Assembly: GCA_940671915.1 (NCBI GenBank)
Contig: CALNVZ010001060.1
Span: 204,757-268,756 of the forward strand
DNA: 64,000 nt
Direction of reading: 5' to 3'
Origin: Paracentrotus lividus
Taxonomy: Eukaryota > Echinodermata > Echinoidea > Camarodonta > Echinidae
Part shown: positions 48,321-60,499 of the stretch, piece by piece
Position numbering within the stretch: the stretch's first letter is position 1
Layout: every line of letters begins with the position of its first letter
Translations under genes and position numbers: made by a program
Notes under the pieces: generated by a model
Database searches by the model: none
What the model was told of the DNA's origin: nothing
Seen by the model: only the letters and a program-made list of their open reading frames with translations

Positions 48321-50103
48321 AATACACAATATTTCCTAATAATGGCCAAATTACATGTTACTGAATATATTTTCCTTCGTTTATACGATTGACATGCTGA
48401 AAATGACTTGAATCTCTCAGAAATAGCTGTAAATGGTTTTTAGCGTTTTTGTTTAATCCGCCCCCAAATGGGCCGCTCGGCGTGCGGAGAAGCTCCTGGT
48501 TTGTGACGTCGCACCTTGGACAGCTCGAACAACAGCCAGCTGATCTGAGCTTGCGCGCGCAGCTTGACGTAAACAGATTGCACTGTACTAGCTTGCTATA
48601 GTCTCGGATTAATATGGCTCTTTTATCACAACTGATTACACCAATGGACAAATCATACAGGGTTGTATATCCTTAGAATATTGTGTTTTGAGATATTGTT
48701 TAAAAACGATTGTGATTAATTTGTAGATTTGAACTTGCTGCGATAGATTTTTGAAGAGTTTGCAATCATGATAAAAGCACGAATTGCCGTGCTCATCTCT
48801 CACCGAGGGGCCGGGAACGGTGCGGCCCGTTGGTTGTTGGTGAATCGTTTAATTTGCCCATTGACATTGGGAGATATAATGCTTAAAATCCCGCGACTTC
48901 ATTCTTAAGAAGACTTATTCTGTGTTGAATCTATATTTTAATATCATTTTTTTTAAAATATGAATCCCTCCAAATAAGGTTTTAGAGCAAAATATAATCA
49001 TGCCACCGTCATGACTTTCCCAACTAACTTACACGGATTAACACTACCATCATTAATTTGAAATGGTGGTCATGTCACATTTCCTCCAAAATTCCTTATT
49101 TATCGAAATTCATTGGCTACAAAACTAGAAACCTCCTTAAAATAAAATCAATATATATTGAAGAGACAGAATATTTAAGAATCAATGATGTAAGCATTGA
49201 ATTGTTTGCAATATTTACAGTCTAGTAATTTAGTTTGGCTTAATTCTTACAGACGCAACATGGGGTAGTGTATATCAGTCCGGCAGGAGCGGAAAGAATA
49301 TACAGTCGTCTCTCGTAAGACTGCTGCTTTTATCGCAAATGCAAAATCTGTCAAATCCAGTGCAACAAGGTCGAATCTACAAAATAATGTTATTTCATTC
49401 TGAACAATATCTAAAACCATGAAAAAGGCTTCAGACATACTGTAACTGAAGAACTAAGGAGCTATTCCGTCCAAAAGTTTGGACGAATTACTGTTATGTA
49501 ACGGATGAAATTATCTCGGGATCTGCACAGCACAATCATAATAAAGACTTACAAAACCAAATGAACAATTTCAAGATTATGATAACCTTACAATATGACA
49601 ACAAAACTAAAAGTGTGATTTGAACAGTCCACAATGAAAACAATGTCACTTTGTTTTATTTTTTTATTTTTCACTCACTCTCGTGCTGAGGATAGGCCTA
49701 TTCTAATTATATGTTAATATAATGAAAAATAATTCATCATTGAAACGGATTAACTTATATAGATAAATGGTAGAGGAACAGTCGGCAAGAGATATCACCT
49801 TTGACCAGTTAGTCAGGGCCTGGGGAGAAGCATGAGATGAGAAGAGAAAAAGAAAGTTTTCAAGAATAAGAGTTTGCAATGTACGCGATATAGCACAGTG
49901 CAGGATACGTGCATACAGTGGACACGGTACGGGTGCCCAAGGTGTGACGTCATAATCTCGACGCCCTTGCGGGGTACCGCTGAAGCCTGAAAATGGAGGC
50001 CCTTCTTTGAAAGGTGATAACTCCCGATCTAAAACATATTGACAAGGGGTTAAGATACTCTTAATCAGTAAAGATTTTTCGTTGCAGTGGTATGAATTTT
50101 GTT
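48321..50103. other. Sequence between two LINE pieces
   Basis: No LINE homology is visible here. GC-richer patches near 48465-48560 (with a TGACGTCG word) and 48790-48840 contrast with AT-rich surroundings and could be an old promoter or exon, but nothing supports either. A patch near 49925-50030 (CGCCCTTGCGGGG) resembles dispersed repeat ends. Confidence 0.4.
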
Positions 50104-51075
50104 GCAATTAAAAGCAGTTTTGACTCTCCAGTTGTCTACTTTAAAGTTAAAACTGGAGTGAAACAAGGCGACGTAATGTCCGGTTTTATTTTTCTAATGG
50201 TTATGGATTGGATCATGAAGCATGCAACAGAAGGAAACAACACTGGAATAAGATGGAAATTTACCAGCAAGTTAGAGGATTTAGACTTTGCTGATGACAT
50301 TGCTTGCTTGTCATCAACTGTACAGCAAATGCAAACCAAAATGACCAAATTACATGAATATGCAGCAATGACTGGTTTAAGGATAAACGCAAAGAAATCT
50401 GAGGTATTGAGGATAAACAGCCAATCAAACACCATGATAACAATAGATGGGAAACAGCTAAATGAAGTTGACAAATATACCTACCTAGGTGCTACTGTTA
50501 GCAAGCAAGGAGGAGGGGGAGAAGATATAAAGAACAGAGTTCGAAAAGCAATGGGGTCATTTATGAAGCTGAAAAAGGTATGGAGCTCCAATATCTATTC
50601 TCTGACATCCAAATTGAGACTTTTTATATCACTTGTCTTATCAGTGTTACTATATGGCTGTGAGACATGGAAAATAACAGAAGGGGACAACAAGAAGCTT
50701 GACACATTCCAATTCAAATGTTTACGAAGAATACTCAAGATCAGATAGCCATATGTCGTATCAAATCATGACATACTAATCCAAGTCAACATGAGAAGAA
50801 TAAGCGAAGAAGTGAAGGCAAGGCGATGGAAATGGATTGGACATGTGTTACGGATGGAGGACAGCTGCCATTGCATGACAGCTTTAACATGGTGTCCAGA
50901 AGGGAGGAGAAAAGTTGGACGTCCAAAAAAAACATGGAGACGGACGGTAGAAAAAGAGAGAACAGAGCTGGGATGGAAATCATGGAACCAAGCCAAGCCT
51001 GTGGCCAGGGACCGGATCCGTTGGCGGAGTATTCTTGCAGCCTTATGGGCCAGAAGGCCCGAAGAGGATAGGTGA
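50104..51075 (+). mobile_element. LINE ORF2 3' half
   Basis: The frame from 50104 to 50745 reads through TGVKQGDVMSGFIF, then the catalytic FADDIACL box, GLRINAKKSEV, YTYLGATVSKQGGG and LLYGCETWKITEGD. After a stop at 50746 the protein resumes at 50791 with RRWKWIGHVLRM and GRPKKTWRRTVEKE and ends at 51075. This C-terminal region is typical of a widespread invertebrate LINE type annotated as endonuclease-reverse transcriptase. It has lost the endonuclease and the first RT blocks. The core from 50104 is well preserved, so it is younger than the LINE at 41862-44040. Clade not assigned. Confidence 0.85.
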
Positions 51076-52002
51076 GGTATAGGCACTATCCCATTCAGTT
51101 GTCTTATTCCAAGATACTGTTTGTGGGTAACAGAGAGTGTCTCAAGTTGAACTGTTTATGAGTTAAAATATTCATATGTTAGAAATATAATTGATTGTTT
51201 CCTGATATGATATTCATATTAGAAAGTATAAAGACCTATTGCTCAAACGTAACCAAAATCAAAGTGTTTTAAGAAAATATAATACGTCAATCACACACAT
51301 CCAGGCTGAATATCCCAACCAAATTGAATTTCTGCTGCACTGTATAATTAAAGAGAGCGATATACGTCTGCATCTGTCATTTTTACATCATTTTCATTTT
51401 CCTGACAAATGAAAATGAAAATTAAATCAACTTTACTTTAATCAACACGGTTTCGATAACTTATGAAATTGTGAGTCAGAGTAAATCCCAAGCTGGAAAT
51501 TAAAGATAACTTAAAGAATGAGGCAAGTTATACTTTGTATTAAACTCCAGATTGCAATTCATTAATAAGAAACATAAACACCTGATAAATGAAATCTAAA
51601 AAAGGATTAGTCGTAAAAAAATCAACGTTTAGTTGTTTTTTTTTAATAAGGAAAATCTATCTCAGTAAATATTATTCATTTCGCATTTTGAAATGAAATT
51701 AAAGAAGGTTAATTCACATCTGTTATGTAAAGATTGTGTCAATCGGCAAACTTGCCTTGAATAAAATAGGAAAAAAAGATTTGTTAGTCTCAAAGAATGC
51801 AATAAGCTATAATTTGGGGCACTTTACTTCAAATCTGATAATCAGCAATACAATAAAATAACTTATATTACTGGGTCCAAACGATGTCCCCATTATCTAT
51901 TGGGACTGTTCCTCCCTTTCCAATAAAAAAAAGCACTGTGAGTGTCACGGCCCAGTACGGAAAAACGTAAAGGACGAAAACTCTTTAAAAAAAAAAATGT
52001 CT
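51076..52002. other. Intergenic DNA, no gene seen
   Basis: AT-rich, with no recognised repeat. The first ~100 bp may be the LINE 3' untranslated region; no clear tail repeat was found. Confidence 0.5.
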
Positions 52003-52011
52003 CCTTGTCAC

Positions 52012-53088
52012 TAGCCTATCCGATATGCGTCGGGCTAGTGGGCAAACTACTGACGGTCGAGGGCGAAGCCCGAGTCCGTCAGGCGAGGGCGTAGCCCGAG
52101 CGCCTATCATCACTGGTGAAGACGAAAAATTAATTTTCTTTTATTTACCTTGTTTCGTTCGTAGAAAATCTACGAAACCCAGCTACGCTTTAAAATATAA
52201 TATGTATATATATAATATGAATATGTATACCTGATTGCGAACACGGACCAATAAGCGATGAGAACTGAAACATGACGTAGTCATGAATATCAATGAGCTC
52301 ACTTCGCTCGAAATTCGAATTGAGGAAATGTGGCGTTCGCGAGAGATTTCCAACCTGACAAAATTGCAGATAGTTTGAATTATGCTGCTCAAAGTCTCAG
52401 AATAGATGATTTTAAGGATATACAGGCTTCTGCAATATATTCGGTGGTACTTAGTGGAGAGAATGTTTTTGTTAGTTTGCCTAATGGATTCTGAAAGAGT
52501 GCGATCTATCAGACTTTACCATCGTCTTTTGTCTTCCTTCGTTCTCCGACCGAAGCATGCAGCCAGCGCAGCGCAAGCAATGGACCCGCCCGAAGCTTCG
52601 GCATAGCTAGCTAGCTAGCTAAGCTCGGGCGCGGAAGGCCCTCGATCCACACAGTAAAGTTCGAAGCGGGTACGAGATGTGAGAGAAAACAAATAATTGT
52701 TCGATTAAACTCCAAATAAAGTAGAACGTTTGACACAAGAATGTAATTTATTGTCACGAAAAATCAAATACATCAAAAATTGATAGAAATATTAGGAAAC
52801 TAAAGATTAAGTTAAATTTTCGATCTTCTAGATCTCCCCGAGTATGAATGAACTCGACCAAAAAATCGGAGCTCTGTGATGATATATGATTCGTTGAATA
52901 AATACGGTCGATCGTCAAATAAGGGTCGTCTCATGGATGATGCATAAAAAGAAGTACGTCACGCATATATGCATAATAATGACTTTACCAGTGATGATAG
53001 GCGCTCGGGCTACGCCCTCGCCCGTCAGTCAATCTCCTTCGCGCGACCAGTAACTTGCCCACTAGCCCGGCGCATATCAGATAGGCTA
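52012..53088. mobile_element. Mutator-like (MULE) non-autonomous element
   Basis: Inverted arms of about 120 bp begin TAGCCTATCCGATATGCG (left) and TAGCCTATCTGATATGCG (inverse of right). The flanking 9-mers CCTTGTCAC (52003-52011 and 53089-53097) are identical. Long TIRs with a 9-bp duplication are the Mutator signature. The arms contain GAGGGCG(A/T)AGCCCGAG repeats and end at ATCATCACTGGT. The 840-bp interior has no transposase; it includes GCTAGCTAGCTAGCTA at about 52605. Whether the interior holds captured host sequence is unknown. Confidence 0.85.
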
Positions 53089-53097
53089 CCTTGTCAC

Positions 53098-53280
53098 TGG
53101 AACTCGAAACAAAATGAAGGAAGAGATTGAATCTGAAATTAACAAATATAATTTATTAATTACTCAAATAATGTGTGTATATATAAATCCAATCGAAATG
53201 CAAAAAGTTAAACCTGTTTCAATAGAATAATGCCGGCTCTAAAATTAAAACAAAATTTATTTCAAAAAGATATAAGAGTT
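53098..53280. other. AT-rich spacer
   Basis: Nothing recognised. Confidence 0.5.
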
Positions 53281-53526
53281 CTATGTCGCCTTATAACCAA
53301 CGTTGGGGCCAATCTTCCTGACAACTCGGATACGACTTGACTCGACTCCGACCGATGACCTCACAACAACCCGTCTACGAGTGCGCAGTGAAACTGTCCG
53401 ACCTTCCGTCATGATCCTTGCGACCTTCGCGTGACCTTGGGTTCGGTTGCGTCCTTCAGATCTAGCCGTCGAATCTGCCATGTGCCATGAACCATGAACC
53501 AGGACCCTATCGTAATAACAATACAA
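53281..53526 (-). other. GC-richer open frame, possible exon
   Basis: The minus strand keeps an 81-codon frame open in a patch clearly richer in GC than its surroundings. The peptide is arginine-rich (RTRRRVVVRSSVG) and matches no family I recognise. Splice signals were not convincing. It is listed because composition is unlike its neighbours; it may be chance. Confidence 0.2.
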
Positions 53527-54696
53527 AATCTCCTTCCCAATAATTTGTATACGAATCCCTAAATGAAATTACTTTTAAAAAAATGTAATAATTTCAATAA
53601 CTATCAGCTTCTCATTATTCCAGAGAAAACGTACAAATAATGCCCAGAATCACCATTAAGTTTCGTCAAAAATTTCTGTCATCGAAAATACAAATAGATT
53701 CATTCAATAACGAGTTATCTTTCGGCGTTAACACTTGACCAATAATGATTTAATCTCCATTTCAAATGCTTACAACTTTACAGGGTAGGTTACATTTCAT
53801 ACAAATACATTAATACAAAATGGCGTCACAACTTGCCACTTGCGTTGGTACAAAACTCTCACCGTTGGTAAATGTATTGGTTCTAGAAATAACTGCTTCT
53901 CAGTACGTCGAAATAACAGATTGAAACATCCAAATACTGTTTGTAGATAAACAAATGAAAAATCTTGGCAAAGTCTGAAACTGAAGGAAAATAAGGAAGC
54001 AAAAATGAAGCGTCTGCTCTCCTTAAAATCATACAACGCAATGCCCCTCACGTATGTTCAAACCGCTCGTTTCGTGGGCGCATCCATGTTGAAATGTTAT
54101 AATTAGCATAACCACTGAACCGGTTCCATGAACTTCCGTGAACTTTCCGCACTTTGCCTGCTGTAATTAGCTCTTCCCGTTCGTTAATGAGCAAGGAAAC
54201 CTCTCAAAATATGTTATTTTCCAGTGTGCGCCCCCGGGTGATCAAATACAAATGAATATTTATGAGAAGATATGAATCAAGCTCGTTTAATTAAAGTTAC
54301 TTATTTCTCACAAAACTGACCCAAGGTGACATATATTTCCAACAAGAAAAAGTTTGTAAAGTTTTTGAATATTTATGAAGAATATTTTATTTTCTCTTTT
54401 TTTTTTCCTTTCCAAATTGTTACAGCTTTACCGACCTTTATATTTAAAAACTGTGATATATATATAATTTTTAATATAATTTCCATCATTTCCGGGAGAT
54501 GAATATGAAGAACGTTGATGTTAGAAGCTCCAGAAAACAGGTAATTTTCAACAAATTAAAACAGTGCTTTCCGTATACCATGGAGCTACTAAGTTGTATC
54601 TAGAGGGTCAGGCTATAATAAAGTAAGTTATATTAAATATAGTCAGTGTATGCACAGCAGTTACTTGGAGGAACAGGTATATTTTGTGGATGTATT
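53527..54696. other. Intergenic DNA, no gene seen
   Basis: No repeat partner or coding frame was recognised. Short TATATA and T-rich runs lie near 54395-54470. Confidence 0.5.
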
Positions 54697-54698
54697 TA

Positions 54699-55317
54699 CA
54701 CTCTAAAAAAAATGAGTAAAATCTTACCCAATATTGAGCAAAAAGGTAACTCGCGTGAAATTGAGTAAAAAATATTACTCATGCGGTTGAGCTAAATGTT
54801 ACTGAGTAAAAAATATTACTCATGCGGTTGAGCTAAATGTTACTCAGAAAAGAGTAACTTTTAGTCATCTATGTATCATTCCTAATCCTAGCTTCGAAAG
54901 GAGTAAACCATTAACCATTAGTTTACTCATTTTCTTGCGAGTTACCTTTTGACTCTGTTAACCCGTTGAATACTGAGAACTTTTTACAAAGTCGAATGAA
55001 TCATGGTTGTCAAGCATGGTTGCAACAAATTGTTTTCATTTAAAGGTGGAACAAAAACACATATCAATATATCAATGTCTAATAATTTGAGTTATATAAA
55101 GTTTTCATATATTTCATGCAATAATTAGTGAAACAAACAATCGACACGAGGGATGTTCTATATTTTGTCAGCCCGCATATGTGCGGTCTTAGTACTCAAG
55201 AGGTTAAGAGTAAACAAAATTTACTCCGTTGGGAGTAAAGCATTAGTTTACTCCGTTGGGAGTAAAGCATTAGTTTACTCATTTTCTTGCGAGTTACCTT
55301 TTTTTTTTTTTACAGTG
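54699..55317. mobile_element. TA-flanked miniature element, CACTCTAAAA family, copy 2
   Basis: The same ends as 30798-31582, flanked by TA at 54697-54698 and 55318-55319. A 50-bp internal stretch with AAAATATTACTCATGCGG is tandemly duplicated near 54765-54850. It carries a TTAA-bounded insertion (54962-55203) different in sequence from that of copy 1. Confidence 0.9.
54962..55203. mobile_element. 242-bp TTAA insertion with inverted ends
   Basis: Bounded by TTAA at 54958-54961 and 55204-55207. The termini CCCGTTGAATACTGAG and CCTCTTGAGTACTAAG (inverse) match at about 12 of 16 positions. This suits a piggyBac-type miniature element. It sits at the same TTAA of the host element as the unrelated insertion at 31060-31471. 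Confidence 0.75.
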
Positions 55318-55319
55318 TA

Positions 55320-55725
55320 GTAATTTAATCATGGAAGCCTGCGCGGTAGTACCATGGAGCTACTAAATTAAGTAAGCCTACGGTACGTATCTAACATAAT
55401 CATTGTCATTAGTTTTACAATGCAAAGTTTGACACATGTTTGTAGACTATGTGCTAACTCTACCTGGCCTTATTTATATTATAATCGATCTATGAAATTA
55501 TAAATTACAAATGCTTTACCTTTTTTATATCATATAAAAATATAATAAAAAACACACAAACAAACATGCAGACAAAACAAAATGGGAAAACCTTTTCATT
55601 GCCATTGCACTTGTAATTATTTTCGAATTAATAAGCTTTCAGAATAGTATAGCCTTTAGTTTAGATCTCTATTACTAAATACATCAACAAAATACAACTG
55701 TTTCTCCAAGTTGTTGTTCATACAC
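55320..55725. other. Intergenic DNA, no gene seen
   Basis: AT-rich sequence without recognised repeats or exons. Confidence 0.5.
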
Positions 55726-57147
55726 CAAGGGCGTAAATCCCGGGGGATGGGGGGATACATCCCCCCATATTTTGGGGAGGGGGGATGCCCTGTACAAACA
55801 TCCCCCCAGTTTTCAAAAAAGAAGTGAAAAAAAAAATACACTAGATAATTGTGTTATTGGTTAAAATAGCGCTCTCAATACTCTAAAATGCCTCTTTTTT
55901 ACCCCCAAAACCCCAAATTTTTCTGCTCGGTAAAAACCATGTTTTTCAGAACAAATTACGCAGGAATTTAACCATTCGCAGGAATGTTTTCGTTTGCATT
56001 TTTTTTTCTTTTTTTTTTGTATTTTAAAATGATGTTATCTTCAGTGCTAGGAAATGATATAACAGAAATAAGGCCTAGTGGCAGAGGCGGTGGAACCGGG
56101 GGGAGGGGCGGCAGGGGCACAGTGACCCCTACTTTTTCATCCACCCTAAACGTGCCCTTATTCATGACCAAAAAGTGTCCCTTTTTTAAGCTAAAAAAAA
56201 GTGCCATCTTTATACTAAAAAGAAGCCTTTCAGAGTTTTGAAAAGTCCTGTGGACAATTTATGTTTAGAAAAGGGGCACTTTGAATACTAAAAAGGGCCC
56301 CTTGTTACTCCATATGTTTTTAAAACCCCATAATTTTCGGCTCGCGCTTCGCGCTCGCGGATACTAAATAAGGTCTATAATGTACAATAAACTACACATT
56401 TCAGCTCAAAGTTTTCTACTCGCGCTTTGCGCTTGAGGATATTGGGGTCTAACAGAGGCGGTGAAGCCGAGGGGCAGGGGGCACAGTGCCCCCATTTTTT
56501 TCCTGCTCGGTCACTATGCGACCTCGAACTGTAAAATTAACAAACAATAATTATCAAAAAAAGGTTGGACCCAGTGCTCTCTGCTGGATACAAATCTTGT
56601 CAAAATAATTGCTGTACTTGTGTTTGGGCTAGATTGGGGGAGGCCTAGGTACTTGCAACCCAAAAAATATTCAGAGCAAAGATTATTAATGAGCCAAGAT
56701 TATTATGTTTCTTCAATATGGATCCTAGAAAAAGTCTATAAGGCACGATTTTTAGCTCAAAACTTTCAGCTCGCGGATACTAAATAGGCTCAGTCTATAA
56801 TGCACAATTAACTCCAATTTTGTTCTAAAAATTTAGAGTTCGCGCTTCGCGCTCGCATTCTTATATAATCATTACTCAATGAACAATAAATAAGAAAAGC
56901 AAGATTCTTAAAATTTTCAGCTCGCGCTTCACGCTCGCGGATACTATAAGTAGGGACTATAATGCACAATTAACCCCAGTTTTTAGCTCCTAAATGGAGT
57001 CTATAATCATGATAATGCATATTATAATGCAAGTTTAACTAAAAATTTTCTGCTCGCGCTTCGCGCTCGAAAAAAAAATCCTTGAAAAAAGTCCACTTTT
57101 TCAGATGTCGAACCCCCCCCCCCCATAAAAATCCTAGTTACGGGCCT
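55726..57147. repeat. hAT-style ends with a cluster of GC palindromes
   Basis: CAAGGGCGTAAATCC at 55726 and the inverse of CAGGCCCGTAACTAGG at about 57147 look like hAT termini, but their 8-bp flanks do not match, so they may belong to different insertions. CAGAGGCGGTGGAACCG (56081) and CAGAGGCGGTGAAGCCG (56453) are further terminus-like words. Between them CTCGCGCTTCGCGCTCG or variants recur at about 56340, 56418, 56838, 56920 and 57050, often followed by GATACTA and AATGCACAATTAA. Confidence 0.5.
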
Positions 57148-57870
57148 GTATATAGAGAACATTTTAAAGACCCCTTCTGTTTATTTAATTTTTTTTTCGC
57201 CCCCTTAGTTTCTGGTAAATTCGGCACCCCTCCCTATTAAAGTTTAGGATAAAGTTGGAACCCCTAAGTTGAAGTTAAATTTGGCGCCTCTACATTTGAG
57301 CTCAATCTGAAGTCCATCAGTTTAAGGCGCTCCCTAAGTTTCAGATCATTTTGGCGCCCCTACATTTGAGCTAAATTTGGCGCCCCAATGTTTAAGGTCG
57401 ATTTGGCGACCCCTAAATTCAAAGTCGATTTAACGCCCCTAAGTTTAAGGTCGATCTCCTAAATTTCAGGCCGGGTTAGAGCCCCCTCCTACATATAAGG
57501 TCGGTTTGGCGTCCCACGTTTAAGCTCAATAAGTCTCAGATCCCCTAAGTTTTTCAGACCATTAATGTCGATTTGGCGCCCCTATGTTTGAGCTAAAATT
57601 GGCGCCCCCACGTTTAAGTTAGATTTGGGGCCCCCTAAATTCATAGTCGATTCAGTGCCCCTAAGTTTAAGGTCGATTTGGCCCCCTTTTGTTTAAATTC
57701 TATTTGGCGACCCCTAAATTCAAGGTCGAACTAACTCTCCTAAGTTTAAGGTCGATCTCACACCCCTTCTAAATTTAAGGTCGGTTTGGCGCCCCTGAGT
57801 TTAAGTTCGATTTGCCGCCCCCACCTATGCTACAAGTCAATTTGACGCCCCTATGTACTAAGGTCTTCAG

Positions 57871-58159
57871 ATTTCATGGGGAGTGGATCATAATTTGCTG
57901 ATCCCAGAATTTGTGAAAAGCACTTGAAATACCTGTCTTGAAGCTAAATTTTTGGACCACAGCAAAACAATCTGTTCCACCCTGGACAACTTCGGGTATC
58001 ATCGGGCCAGGGAAAGGGAGATTTAACGACTTTACCAGATGAAACGATGGGTGGAATAAACAATGCATTACATAAGACTGGCAGTGGTCAGATAATGCAA
58101 AACAGCTGTTACAGGGTAAACATCCATGGTGTGAAATTACCCATGGGGGGCTCCCAACC
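57871..58159. other. Non-repetitive island inside the minisatellite
   Basis: About 290 bp unlike the array, with no coding frame of note; its origin is unclear. Confidence 0.5.
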
Positions 58160-58275
58160 TACTGTCTTTAATATGGCGCCCCTACCTTTAAGCTCAATTT
58201 GGCGCCCCCGTAGTTTAATGTCGATTTGGCACCCCCTAAATTTAAGGTCGATTTTACGTCCCTAAGTTTAAAGGG

Positions 58276-58724
58276 ACGTATAATTGATAAACCATGGGGA
58301 ATTCACCTTATATCGGGTTAAATGATAACATTCCAATCAGAGCCTGAGGCGTGTTGCGTAATCCCCAGCGTCAGCAATGGTCAGGATGTCTGGAGTATAA
58401 TCCTTCATGTCTAGAGTAACTAACCAGAAGTCCGAAGTAAATCTAACCTATGTTTTGTTTTTGAAATGGAGCATTATACAAGTCCTCTCTTTGAATTAAT
58501 ACGAAGAGACCCGTTGAGAGTCTATAACTAAGAATTGTTCAATCCGAAGCTATTGACTCTATTGACTTTTTTTTTTTGAATTCGGTCAACTTCGTCATGT
58601 TCGTGCTGTCCGACTGTTAATCCCCAGTAGTCTGACCTATGCGTAAGCCTCACTGTCGATTGTGTACGAGTCAATGGAGCTCAGGAAAAACGCGCATTCC
58701 CCACGATCTCCGGGTTGCAGGGGA
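58276..58724. other. Second non-repetitive island inside the minisatellite
   Basis: About 450 bp with no repeat units and no recognised gene. No inverted ends or target duplication were found. Confidence 0.5.
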
Positions 58725-59685
58725 CTTTAAGGTCAGTTTGGCGCCCCTATGTTTAGGCTCAATCTCGCGCCCCTACGTTTAAGCTCAATTTGGCGCCCTT
58801 GTAGTTAAATATCGATTTGGCGCCCCCTAAATTTAAGGGTCGACTTGGACGCCCTAAGTTTTAGGTCATTTGACGCCCTATGTTGAGCTTAATATGGCGC
58901 CCCTACCTTTAAGCTCAATATGGCCGCCCCCGTAGTTTAATGTCGATTGGGCCCTACATTTAAGGTCGTTTACGTCCCTAATTTAAGGCAGTTGGCGCCC
59001 TATGCTTTAAGCTCAATCTGGGCCCCTACGTTTAAGCTAAATTTGGCGCCCTGTAGTTTAATGTCGAATTTAGCGACCCTAAATTTAAAGTCGGCTTTAC
59101 GTCCCTAAGTTTAAGGTCCAATTTGACGCCCCCCCCTAATATTAAGCTTAAAGCTTAATTTGGCGCCCCCGTAGTTTATGTCGTTTTGCGCCCCCTTATA
59201 ATTTAAGGTCCGATTTTACGTCCCTAAATTAAGGTCAGTTTGGCGCCCCCCATGTTCAGCTTAATCTGGCGCCCCTACGTTTAGCTAAATTTGGCGCCTG
59301 TAGTTAATGTCGATTTAGCGCCCCTAAATTTAAAGTCGACTTTACGTCCCTAAGTTTAAGGTCAATTTGACGCCCCTATATTAAAGCTTAAAGCTCAATT
59401 TGCGCCATTGTAATTAATGTCATTTGGCGCCCCCTAAATTTAAGGTCGACTTGACGCCCCTAAGTTTAACATATCAATTCTACTCCATGTAAAATGTAAA
59501 GCTAGCTGTACCATTTCGTAGCATTAAATCGGTACACAGTGCGCTTGCGCCAGATGAGTAAGGCGCGTCCATTATTTAAGGAGGGAGAGCGGCCGCGGAG
59601 AGGTATATGGTTTAACGACGTGCGCTGGTGGCGAGAACGAGCAGACAAGTAGACGACTGCAATGCAGCTAGCAGCAGGTAAGTTA

Positions 59686-60487
59686 GGGAGACGGGTATGG
59701 ACGTTACAAAATTCAAATTAGGGCCAGATAATTCTTATGAAGTACTCACACACTCCATTGGGTCTGTAGTTAGCCTATATGTTGGCTAAAACCTGAGGCA
59801 CATAAAACTTGAAAACATGTAAAAACTAATTAACTACGCTTAATTAATGAAGACATTTTTTCTAACAACCTACCCCGTATACGGGGAGGTTACAACGATA
59901 CGGGGTAAATTGTTACTATGTAAACACACGAATAAGCTGTTACAATGTGTAAACCTCTAAACCATACTTTTGTTTCAACTTTCCAGTTTCTTGTATCGTT
60001 AACAGTAGATCAAGTAGAGCTCTAGAATAAGTCTAAACAATAATAGAAAATACAAAACATTAGCACCTGAAAATTGAAACAAAATTAACTTTACATGTGA
60101 ATGTAATTGGGAGGTTGTTACGCTCGACATGGGGTAGGTGTGTAACAACCTACCCCATGGGTTTTTGTACATATAAAATCAACTGTAGCAAAGCCATTAG
60201 GCAAATGCAGGGCATGGCTCAGGGGTATATTAGTTACATACATGTTACTATAACAATACCAGACTATCATCATGGCCTTTAGTGTAAAACTATTACAAAT
60301 TTTAATTTTTGTCAAAATTCACTTGGAACTGTAAAAATGTTTGTTGATTCTTTTATAAAACAACGAGAAACCTTACACGCGGGAGTTCATCACAGCTATG
60401 TGTAGGCTGGTATAGATGCCAGTTAGCACGAACTTAGCACACTGAGAACTGTAATAACGACCCGTGTAACTCCATACCCGGTCTCCC
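59686..60487 (+). mobile_element. GGGAGACC miniature element nested in element B
   Basis: It starts GGGAGACGGGTATGG and ends CCATACCCGGTCTCCC. It carries the same internal GTAACAACCTACCCC palindromes and is inverted relative to the copy at 33133-33986. The flanks (TTA, TAC) do not give a clean duplication. Element A keeps only the left half of the same insertion. Confidence 0.8.
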
Positions 60488-60499
60488 TACAGTGGTTAC

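Larger units (their letters stand above)
57185..59469 (+). repeat. GGCGCC-rich minisatellite with higher-order structure
   Basis: Units of about 26 bp such as GGTCGATTTGGCGCCCCT plus AAGTTTAA fill 57185-57870, 58160-58275 and 58725-59469. Distinct unit variants (GTAGTTTAATG, TTTACGTCCCTAAG, GCTCAATTTGG) recur in fixed order about every 130 bp in the last block, which shows higher-order repetition. Many one-base differences between units could be old mutations or residual sequencing error. The array is interrupted by two unique stretches and then by element B, and it resumes at 63897. Confidence 0.85.

Noticed and set aside
48465-48560. Promoter or CpG island
   Set aside because: It is GC-richer with a CRE-like word, but no transcript start, exon or conserved neighbour supports it.
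55726-57147. One complete 1.4-kb hAT element
   Set aside because: The two ends resemble hAT termini, but the flanking 8-mers differ and the terminal sequences match poorly beyond the first bases.
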